NCBI GenBank assembly: GCA_964020085.1
Contig: OZ026597.1
Span: 4,342,894 to 4,406,893, forward strand
Source: Micromussa lordhowensis
Taxonomy: Eukaryota > Cnidaria > Anthozoa > Scleractinia > Lobophylliidae
DNA length: 64,000 nucleotides
Reading direction: 5' to 3'
The position numbers and the translations under genes are program-made. Shown piece by piece: positions 12,869-22,223 of the stretch (position 1 is its first letter; each line of letters begins with the position of its first letter). The notes below the pieces were generated by a model. That model saw only the letters and a list, made by a program, of their open reading frames with translations, was not told the origin of the DNA and did no database searches.

Positions 12869-13325
12869 TCTGAAAGAGATATGCGAGGAATTTCCCAATG
12901 AAGGTAACGGCAGCGATTGTCACAGCGTCACGATATTTTAGAATTTGATTTCGGGTGAATGACGTACACTTTGTTTCTGGAAATTGGACAGAACGTTTCT
13001 GCCTTAATGAAGATTAAGGCTTGGTGCAGACATTCGTGGAATATAACTCGTAACCGCCTGCAGCAAAACGAAACTTGCGACTTGCTTTAAGCAAAATGGC
13101 ATTTAAGGAAGGTTAAAGCTCGTGCCTATTATTTAAGACATTTCGCAGGATTATCAATTTGCAAAGTAGCAGATCTTTGTGTTTTTTCGCGGAGTAGTGT
13201 TAAATAAATAGACTTAAACCCAATGAAATGCTTATCCATGTACAAGAATCAAATATATCACCATTGCACGCGACACGACAACTTCCGGGTTCCATGTGTT
13301 TAGTTAACGCGCACGAATAACCATG

Positions 13326-13740
13326 ACGGTTAACCACAACGGTTAACCATTTGAAAGTCAGCGTTTTGCAAGTTAATCTTTCCTGTTCATTCCTATTGGC
13401 AAAAGGTATAAAAATTTCTCACTTCTAATTATTTGAAATGCAAGATGGAAGCAATTTGGTGGCAAAATAGTCGAGTTTGACGCTTGAAATATGGTTAACC
13501 GTTTAATGGAGACAATAAGTTAAAACTTAACTACCCTTTCTATTTCAATTGAACGGTTAACCATATAAACCTTCTCACAAAGCTCTCTATTGCTAGTTCT
13601 TGATCCCAGACAATGTTAAATGGTTTTTCGTAATTCCTATCAAGCGGAAAAAGCTATAATTCGAATGACACGAAGCAGTTTGGAACCAAAATGTTTTACC
13701 AGAATGGTTAATCGTAGGGGTTAATCGCGACGGTTAACCC
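13326..13740. promoter_or_regulatory. Cluster of GGTTAACC palindromes
   Basis: Perfect GGTTAACC occurs at 13328, 13341, 13493, 13555 and 13732; GGTTAATC occurs at 13706 and 13719; a bare GTTAAC lies at 13303. Four of the five perfect sites extend to ACGGTTAACC on the plus strand and the one at 13493 does so on the minus strand, so the conserved core is wider than the palindrome. CGGTTA fits the MYB core CNGTTR, and GTTAAT resembles an HNF1 half-site, but I cannot assign a binder. Spacing is irregular (13, 152, 62 and 177 bp between perfect sites), so this is not a simple tandem repeat. Confidence 0.55.
13395..13414 (+). promoter_or_regulatory. Possible CCAAT/TATA-like promoter elements
   Basis: ATTGG (inverted CCAAT) at 13395-13399 is followed by TATAAAAA at 13407-13414, just downstream of two GGTTAACC sites. 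The gap between CCAAT and TATA is far shorter than in classical promoters, and in AT-rich DNA TATA runs are common. The next ATG (13439) opens only a 10-codon frame. A weak candidate. Confidence 0.2.
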
Positions 13741-14159
13741 GGTGACACTTGTGAAGGCCGAGAACACACCTCGCTTTTTACGCGTTCCGGTATTAGAGGG
13801 GAAAACGATCAAAGACATGCATAATTCAATCGTGTTTAGGTAGAAGCAACGTTTTATTGCTATCCAGAATGAAACTCCGCGAAACAGCGAGGACAAGGAG
13901 AAAATATCCACTTGCTCGGTACCGACTGTTTTAACTGAATTTGCATCATTTCTGTTTCGCGCGAATCAACCAGCCCTCATAAGACGTAGACAAGCTCATC
14001 CTTTTCAGTCCAGAAAATAGAAACATCCTTTTCAAACACAATATCTTGTGCAAAGTTGGATTTTACGGGCGAGCAAGTGGGTCGTTTGCCCCTTGACAGG
14101 CAACAGAAGGTCGTGGCGCGGACTTATCAATCGCCTGCCGTAGAAGGTCACTTAGAAAG

Positions 14160-14447
14160 ATGACTTTACGTTTCCTAATGCCTACCCAGGTAAAACTTGC
14201 CATTGCATGCTGTTTCTCTCTAGTAGCTCTCGTTAGCTGTACACGCGAGACGGTACAACTCCCCTCATTTCCAACCTTTGCTAGAGGGAATGGTGTGACA
14301 TTCTTTAAATTCTTGTTTCAGACAATCCCAGACAAAAGAGTTGGGACACGAAGTAAGTTCTCCCCTCCCCCCACTTTCAATGTTGATAATCAGGTGATTT
14401 TTTCCCTTTTTGCTGGAAAAAACGCGATATTTCCCAACATTGATTAG
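14160..14447 (+). CDS. Doubtful open frame with signal-peptide-like start, running into MITE
   Basis: A 95-codon frame starts MTLRFLMPTQVKLAIACCFS and continues hydrophobic to LVALVSC, which resembles a secretory signal with a short basic start and a hydrophobic core at residues 12-27. From residue 55 onward the frame is fold-back element sequence and stops at TAG there, so it is not an intact gene. A splice donor-like CAG/GTAAAA lies at 14189/14190 and an acceptor-like TTGTTTCAG ends at 14321, with a branch-like TGAC about 23 bases upstream. The implied 132-base intron is a multiple of three and has no in-frame stop, so both spliced and unspliced forms stay open. It may be a captured first exon or pure chance; I favour chance or a non-functional remnant. 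Confidence 0.18.
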   Translation: MTLRFLMPTQVKLAIACCFSLVALVSCTRETVQLPSFPTFARGNGVTFFKFLFQTIPDKRVGTRSKFSPPPTFNVDNQVIFSLFAGKNAIFPNID

Positions 14448-14505
14448 GGGGGATGGGGGATACGTGATACAGCTCAAGTGTCCCAACTACTTTTGGCCGG
14501 GATTG
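14323..14505. mobile_element. 183-bp fold-back MITE-like element, right copy
   Basis: Same length and orientation as 12686-12868, and I found no mismatch comparing the two by eye. The outer end GGGATTG meets TA and the satellite (GGTCCCCC); the inner end is preceded by TTTCAGA. Identity of the two copies implies that they were duplicated recently or are kept alike by conversion. Confidence 0.85.
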
Positions 14506-14507
14506 TA
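14506..14507. repeat. Target site duplication TA, right
   Basis: TA between GGGATTG and GGTCCCCCTTGGC. It pairs with 12684-12685. Confidence 0.8.
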
Positions 14508-17500
14508 GGTCCCCCTTGGCAAAATCTCAGAAAATGGCCGATTTAGGTCTCCTTGGCAAATTTGTCATAACTCGGCTCTACGGGCACTTATGGAGGCGCA
14601 AGTTGCAGCAAAATGTTCCTCTATGATTGCACTTTAAGTGCATACTAATTAGGAGATGATGCGATTTGCGCCAACGTGGTTTTGAAGCCCGTATAGTCGG
14701 CCTACTTTTTTGAGCATTTTTCCTTGGTCCCCCCTTGGCAAAATCTCAGAAAATGGCCGATTTAGGTCTCTTTGGCAAATTTGTCATAACTCGGCTCTAC
14801 GGGCACTTATGAAGGCGCAAGTTGCAGCAAAATGTTCCTCTATGATTGCACTTTAAGTGCATACTAATAAAGACATGATGCGATTTGCGCCAGGGTGTTT
14901 TTGAAGCCCGTATAGTTGGCCTACTTTTTTGAGCATTTTCCCTTGGTCCCCCCTTGGCAAAATCTCAGAAAATGGCCGATTTAGGTCTCCTTGGCAAATT
15001 TGTCATAACTCGGCTCTACGGCCACTTATGGAGGCGCAAGTTGCAGCAAAATGTTCCCCTATGATTGCACTTTAAGTGCATACTAATTTGGAGATGATGC
15101 GATTTGCGCCAGGGTGTTTTTTGAGCCCTGATAGTCGGCCTACTTTTGTGAGCATTTTCCCTTGGTCCCCCCTTGGCAAAATCTCAGAAAATGGCCGATT
15201 TAGGTGTCCTTGGCAAATTTGTCATAACTCGGCTCTACGGGCACTTACGGAGGCGCAAGTTGCAGCAAAATTTTCCTCTATGATTGCACTTTAAGTGCAT
15301 ACTAATTAGGAGACGATGCGATTTGCGCCAAAGTGTTTTTGAAGCCCGTATAGTCGGCCTACTTTTTGAGCAATTTCCCTTGGTCCCCTCTTGGCGAAAT
15401 CTCAGAAAATGGCCGATTTAAGTCTCCATGGCGAATTTGTCATAACTCGGCTCTACGGGCACTTATGGATACACAAGATGCAGCAAAATTTTCCTCTTTG
15501 ATTGCTCTTTAAGTGCATACTAATTAGGAGATGATGCGATTTCCGCCAGGGTGTTTTTGAAGCCCGTATAGTCGGCCTACTTTTTTGAGCATTTTCCCTT
15601 GGTCCCCCTTGGCGAAATCTCAGAAAATGGCCGATTTAGGTCTCCTTGGCAAATTTGTCATAACTCGGCTCTACGGGCACTTATGGAGGCGCAAGTTGCA
15701 GCAAAATGTTTCTCTACGATTGCACTTTAAGTGCATACTAATTAGGAGATGATGCGATTTGCGCCAGGGTGGTTTTGAAGCCCGTATAGTCGGCCTACTT
15801 TTTTAAGCGTTTTCCCTAGGTCCCCCTTGGCAAAATCTCAGAAAATGGCCGATTTAGGTCTCCTTGGCAAATTTGTCATAACTCGGCTCTACGGGCACTT
15901 ATGGAGGCGCAAGTTGCAGCACAATGTTCCTCTATGATTGCACTTTAAGTGCATACTAATTAGGAGATGATGCGATTTGCGCCAAGGTGGTTTTGAAGCC
16001 CGTATAGTCGGCCTACTTTTTTGAGCATTTTCCCTTGGTCCCCCCTTGGCAAAATCTCAGAAAATGGCCGATTTAGGTCTCCTTGGCAAATTTGTCATAA
16101 CTCGGCTCTACGGGCACCTATGGAGGCGCAAGTTGCAGCAAAATGTTTCTCTACGATTGCACTTTAAGTGCTTACTAATTAGGAGATGATGCGATTTGCG
16201 CCAGGGTGGTTTTGAAGCCCGTATAGTCGGCCTACTTTTTTGAGCATTTTCCCTTGGTCCCCCCTTGGCAAAATCTCAGAAAATGGCCGATTTAGGTCTC
16301 CTTGGTAAACTTGTCATAACTCGGCTCTACGGGCACTTATGGAGGCGCAAGTTGCAGCAAAATGTTCCTCTATGATTGCCTGTTAAGTGCATACTAATTA
16401 GGAGATGATGCGATTTGCGGCAGGGTGTTTTTGAAGCCCGTATAGTCGGCCTACTTTTTTGAGCATTTTCCCTTGGTCCCTCCTTGCCAAAATCTCAGAA
16501 AATGGCCGATTTAGGTCTCCTTGGCAAATTTGTCATAACTCGGCTCTACGGGCACTTATGGAGGCGCAAGTTGCAGCAAAATGTTCCCCTATGATTGCAC
16601 TTTAAGTGCATACTAATTTGGAGATGATGCGATTTGCGCCAGGGTGTTTTTTAAGCCCTGATAGGCGGCCTACTTTTTTGAGCATTTTCCCTTGGTCCCC
16701 CCTTGGCAAAATCTCAGAAAATGGCCGATTTAGGTCTCCTTGGCAAATTTGTCATAACTCGGCTCTACGGGCACTTACGGAGGCGCAAGTTGCAGAAAAT
16801 GTTCCTCTATGATTGCACTTTAAGTGCATACTAATTAGGAGACGATGCGATTTGCGCCAGGGTGTGTTTGAAGCCCGTATAGTCGGCCTACTTTTTTGAG
16901 CATTTTCCCTTGGTCCCCCCTTGGCAAAATCTCAGAAAATTGCCGATTTAGGTCTCTTTGGCAAATTTGTCATAACTCGGCTGTACGGGCACTTATGGAG
17001 GCGCAAGTTGCAGCAAAACGTTTCTCTATGATTGCACATTAAGTGCATACTAATTAGGGGATGATGCGATTTGCGCCAGGGTGTTTTTCAAGCCCGTATA
17101 GTCGGCCTACTTTTTTGAGCATTTTCCCTTGGTCCCCCCTTGGCAAAATCTCAGAAGATGGCCGATTTAGGTCTCCTTGGCAAATTTGTTATAACTCGGC
17201 TCTACGGGCACTTACGGAGGCGCAAGTTGCAGCAAAATGTTTCTCTATGATTGCACTTTAAGTGCATACTAATTAGAAGACGATGCGATTTGCGCCAGGG
17301 TGTTTTTGAAGCCCGTATAGTCGGCCTACTTTTTTGAGCAATTTCCCTTGGTCCCCTCTTGGCGAAATCTCAGAAAATGGCCGATTTAAGTCTCCTTGGC
17401 GAATTTGTCATAACTCGGCTCTACGGGCACTTATGGAGGCGCAAGTTGCAGCAAAATGTTTCTCTACGATTGCACTTTAAGTGCATACTAATTAGGAGAT

Positions 17501-18149
17501 GATGCGATTTGCGCCAGGGTGGTTTTGAAGCCCGTATAGTCGGCCTACTTTTTTGAGCGTTTTTTCTAGGTCCCCCTTGGCAAAATCTCAGAAAATGGCC
17601 GATTTAGGTCTCCTTGGCAAATTTGTCATAACTCGGCTCTACGGGCACTTATGGAGGCGCAAGTTGCAGCAAAATGTTCCTCTATGATTGCACTTTAAGT
17701 GCATACTAATTAGGAGATGATGCGATTTGCGCCAAGGTGGTTTTAAAGCCCGTATAGTCGGCCTACTTTTTTGAGCATTTTCCCTTGGTCCCCCCTTGGC
17801 AAAATCTCAGAAAATGGCCGATTTAGGTCTCCTTGGCAAATTTGTCATAACTCGGCTCTACGGGCACTTATGGAGGCGCAAGTTGCAGCAAAATGTTTCT
17901 CTACGATTGCACTTTAAGTGCATACTAATTAGGAGATGATGCAATTTGCGCCAGGGTGGTTTTGAAGCCCGTATAGTCGGCCTACTTTTTTGAGCGTTTT
18001 CCCTAGGTCCCCCTTGGCAAAATCTCAGAAAATGGCCGATTTAGGTCTCCTTGGCAAATTTGTCATAACTCGGCTCTACGGGCACTTATGGAGGCGCAAG
18101 TTGCAGCAAAATGTTCCTCTATGATTGCACTTTAAGTGCATACTAATTA

Positions 18150-21060
18150 GGAGATGATGCGATTTGCGCCAGGGTTTTTTTTAAGCCCTAATAGTCGGCC
18201 TACTTTTTTGAGCATTTTCCCTTGGTCCCCCCTTGGCAAAATCTCAGAAAATGGCCGATTTAGGTGTCCTTGGCAAATTTGTCATAACTCGGCTCTACGG
18301 GCACTTATGGAGGCGCAAGTTGCAGCAAAATGTTCCCCTATGATTGCACTTTAAGTGCATACTAATTTGGAGATGATGCGATTTGCGCCAGGGTTTTTTT
18401 TAAGCCCTAATAGTCGGCCTACTTTTTTGAGCATTTTCCCTTGGTCCCCCCTTGGCAAAATCTCAGAAAATGGCCGATTTAGGTCTCTTTGGCAAATTTG
18501 TCATAACTCGGCTCTACGGGCACTTATGGAGGCGCAAGTTGCAGCAAAATGTTCCTCTATGATTGCACTTTAAGTGCATACTAATTAGGAGATGATGCGA
18601 TTTGCGCCAAGGTGGTTTTAAAGCCCGTATAGTCGGCCTTTTTTTTGAGCATTTTCCCTTGGTCCCCCCTTGGCAAAATCTCAGAAAATGGCCGATTTAG
18701 GTCTCCTTGGCAAATTTGTCATAACTCGGCTCTACGGGCACTTATGGAGGCGCAAGTTGCAGCAAAATGTTCCTCTATGATTGCACTTTAAGTGCATACT
18801 AATTAGGAGATGATGCGATTTGCGCCAGGGTGTTTTTGAAGCCCGTATAGTCGGCCTACTTTTTTGAGCATTTTCCCTTGGTCCCCCCTTGGCAAAATCT
18901 CAGAAAATGGCCGATTTAGGTCTCCTTGGCAAATTTGTCATCACTCGGCTCTACGGGCACTTATGGAGGCGCAAGTTGCAGCAAAATGTTCCCCTATGAT
19001 TGCACTTTAAGTGCATACTAATTTGGAGATGATGCGATTTGCGCCAGGGTTTTTTTTGAGCCCTAATAGTCGGCCTACTTTTTTGAGCATTTTCCCTTGG
19101 TCCCCCCTTGGCAAAATCTCAGAAAATGGCCGATTTAGGTCTCTTTGGCAAATTTGTCATAACTCGGCTCTACGGGCACTTATGGAGGCGCAAGTTGCAG
19201 CAAAATGTTCCTCTATGATTGCACTTTAAGTGCATACTAATTAGGAGATGATGCGATTTGCGCCAAGGTGGTTTTAAAGCCCGTATAGTCGGCCTTTTTT
19301 TTGAGCATTTTCCCTTGGTCCCCCCTTGGCAAAATCTCAGAAAATGGCCGATTTAGGTCTCCTTGGCAAATTTGTCATAACTCGGCTCTACGGGCACTTA
19401 TGGAGGCGCAAGTTGCAGCAAAATGTTTCTCTACGATTGCACTTTAAGTGCATACTAATTAGGAGATGATGCGATTTGCGCCAGGGTGGTTTTGAAGCCC
19501 GTATAGTCGGCCTACTTTTTTGAGCGTTTTCCCTAGGTCCCCCTTGGCAAAATCTCAGAAAATGGCCGATTTAGGTCTCCTTGGCAAATTTGTCATAACT
19601 CGGCTCTACGGGCACTTATGGAGGCGCAAGTTGCAGCAAAATGTTCCTCTATGATTGCACTTTAAGTGCATACTAATTTGGAGATGATGCGATTTGCGCC
19701 AGGGTTTTTTTTAAGCCCTAATAGTCGGCCTACTTTTTTGAGCATTTTCCCTTGGTCCCCCCTTGGCAAAATCTCAGAAAATGGCCGATTTAGGTCTCTT
19801 TGGCAAATTTGTCATAACTCGGCTCTACGGGCACTTATGGAGGCGCAAGTTGCAGCAAAATGTTCCTCTATGATTGCACTTTAAGTGCATACTAATAAGG
19901 AGACGATGCGATTTGCGCCAGAGTGTTTTTGAAGCCCGTATAGTCGGCCTACTTTTTTTAGCATTTTGCCTTGGTCCCCCCTTGGCAAAGTCTCAGAAAA
20001 TGGCCGATTTAGGTCTCCTTGGCAAATTTGTTATAACTCGGCTCTACGGGCACTTATGGAGGCGCAAGTTGCAGCAAAACGTTCCTCTATGATTGCACAT
20101 TAAGTGCATGTTAATTAGGAGATGATGCGATTTGCGCCAGGGTGGTTTTGAAGCCCGTATAATCGGCCTACTTTTTTGAGCATTTTCCCTTGGTCCCCCC
20201 TTGGCAAAATCTCAGAAAATGGCCGATTTAGGTCTCCTTGGTAAACTTGTGATAACTTGGCTCTACGGGCACTTATGGAGGCGCAAGTTGCAGCAAAATG
20301 TTCCTCTATGATTGCCTGTTAAGTGCATACTAATTAGGAGATGATGCGATTTGCGCCAGGGTGTTTTTGAAGCCCGTATATTCGGCCTACTTTTTTGAGC
20401 ATTTTCCCTTGGTCCCCCCTTGGCAAAATCTCAGAAAATGGCCGATTTAGGTCTCTTTGGCAAATTTGTCATAACTCGGCTCTACGGGCACTTATGGAGG
20501 CGCAAGTTGCAGCAAAATGTTCCTCTATGATTGCACTTTAAGTGCATACTAATAAGGAGACGATGCGATTTGCGCCAGAGTGTTTTTGAAGCCCGTATAG
20601 TCGGCCTACTTTTTTTAGCATTTTGCCTTGGTCCCCCCTTGGCAAAGTCTCAGAAAATGGCCGATTTAGGTCTCCTTGGCAAATTTGTTATAACTCGGCT
20701 CTACGGGCACTTATGGAGGCGCAAGTTGCAGCAAAACGTTCCTCTATGATTGCACATTAAGTGCATGTTAATTAGGAGATGATGCGATTTGCGCCAGGGT
20801 GGTTTTGAAGCCCGTATAATCGGCCTACTTTTTTGAGCATTTTCCCTTGGTCCCCCCTTGGCAAAATCTCAGAAAATGGCCGATTTAGGTCTCCTTGGTA
20901 AACTTGTGATAACTTGGCTCTACGGGCACTTATGGAGGCGCAAGTTGCAGCAAAATGTTCCTCTATGATTGCCTGTTAAGTGCATACTAATTAGGAGATG
21001 ATGCGATTTGCGCCAGGGTGTTTTTGAAGCCCGTATATTCGGCCTACTTTTTTGAGCATT
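18150..21060 (+). repeat. 3-monomer higher-order repeat, about 656 bp
   Basis: The AAGCCCTAATAG variant recurs at 656 and 655 bp spacing (monomers starting near 18355, 19011 and 19666). An overlapping trimer with AATAAGGAGACGATG, AAACGTTCC and GCCTGTTAAGTGC recurs at 657 bp (near 19874 and 20531). The copies are nearly identical. Within the trimer the monomers differ clearly, the usual sign of a higher-order unit. Confidence 0.85.
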
Positions 21061-22223
21061 TTCCCTTGGTCCCTCCTTGCCAAAATCTCAGAAAATGGCC
21101 GATTTAGGTCTCCTTGGCAAATTTGTCATAACTCGGCTCTACGGGCACTTATGGAGGCGCAAGTTGCAGTAAAATGTTCCCCTATGATTGCACTTTAAGT
21201 GCATACTAATTTGGAGATGATGCGATTTGCGCCAGGGTGTTTTTGAAGCCCGTATAGTCGGCCTACTTTTTTGAGCATTTTCCCTTGGTCCCCCCTTGGC
21301 AAAATCTCAGAAAATGGCCGATTTAGGTCTCTTTGGCAAATTTGTCATAACTCGGCTGTACGGGCACTTATGGAGGCGCAAGTTGCAGCAAAACGTTTCT
21401 CTATGATTGCACATTAAGTGCATACTAATTAGGAGATGATGCGATTTGCGCCAGGGTGTTTTTCAAGCCCGTATAGTCGGCCTACTTTTTTGAGCATTTT
21501 CCCTTGGTCCCCCCTTGGCAAAATCTCAGAAAATGGCCGATTTAGGTCTCCTTGGCAAATTTGTCATAACTCGGCTCTACGGGCACTTATGAAGGCGCAA
21601 GTTGCAGCAAAATGTTCCTCTATGATTGCACTTTAAGTGCATACTAATTAGGAGACGATGCGATTTGCGCCAGGGTGTTTTTGAAGCCCGTATAGTCGGC
21701 CTACTTTTTTGAGCATTTTCCCTTGGTCCCCGCTTGGCAAAATCTCAGAAAATGGCCGATTTAGGTCTCCTTGGCAAATTTGTCATAACTCGGCTCTACG
21801 GGCACTTATGGAGGCGCAAGTTGAAGCAAAATGTTCCCCTATCATTGCACTTTAAGTGCATACTAATAAGGAGATGATGCGATTTGCGCCAGGGTGTTTT
21901 TCATGCCCGTATAGTCGGCCTACTTTTTTTTGAGCATTTTCCCTTTGTCCCCCCTTGGCAAAATCTCAGAAAATGGCCGATTTAGGTCTCCTTGGAAAAT
22001 TTGTCATAACTCGGCTCTACGTGCACTTATGGAGGCGCAAGTTGCAGCAAAATGTTCCTCTATGATTGCACTTTAAGTGCATACTAATTTAGAGATGATG
22101 CGATTTGCGCCAGGGTGTTTTTTAAGCCCTGATAGGCGGCCTACTTTTTTGAGCATTTTCCCTTGGTCCCCCCTTGGCAAAATCTCAGAAAATGGCCGAT
22201 TTAGGTCTCCTTGGCAAATTTGT

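Larger units (their letters stand above)
12869..14322. other. Non-satellite spacer of the insertion
   Basis: 1454 bp unrelated to the satellite. It starts TCTGAAA and ends TTTCAGA, exact inverted complements that face the two fold-back copies. 12869-13300 shows nothing I can name. 13303-13739 holds a cluster of GTTAAC/GGTTAACC palindromes and a CCAAT/TATA-like pair. 13740-14159 shows nothing beyond a 67-codon minus-strand frame (13708-13911) without a recognisable domain, which I do not call. 14160-14322 contains a possible short exon and intron. No transfer RNA, ribosomal RNA or transposase sequence was recognised. It looks like a captured piece of single-copy genomic DNA, possibly the 5' region of a gene, but that is inference. 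Confidence 0.8.
12684..14507. mobile_element. Composite insertion in satellite, flanked by TA duplication
   Basis: A satellite monomer is interrupted after TTTTCCC and resumes with GGTCCCCC. Removing 1822 bp (the 1820 bp insertion plus one TA) leaves a normal 218 bp monomer, so the join is exact. TA lies at 12684-12685 and 14506-14507. The insertion is a 183 bp fold-back element, 1454 bp of unrelated DNA, and a second copy of the same 183 bp in direct orientation. I found no difference between the copies by eye. No transposase frame exists inside. It could be one non-autonomous DNA transposon with duplicated ends, or a circle carrying one copy that recombined into a solo element. It is unlikely to be an LTR element: the ends are CAATCCC/GGGATTG rather than TG/CA, the duplication is only 2 bp, and I see no tRNA primer site or polypurine tract. 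Confidence 0.85.

Noticed and set aside
13439..13471. Start codon after the TATA-like sequence
   Set aside because: It opens only 10 codons before TAG.
13708..13911. 67-codon minus-strand frame in the spacer
   Set aside because: No recognisable domain, a length expected by chance, and it overlaps the GGTTAACC/GGTTAATC sites.
12869..14322. Transfer RNA, 5S or other small RNA gene in the spacer
   Set aside because: I found no cloverleaf-like arms or A/B box pair on reading both strands. A covariance-model search would be needed to exclude it fully.
12686..14505. LTR retrotransposon (two 183 bp direct terminal repeats)
   Set aside because: The repeats do not start TG or end CA, the target duplication is only TA, each repeat is itself an inverted-repeat element, and no primer-binding site, polypurine tract, gag or pol sequence is present.
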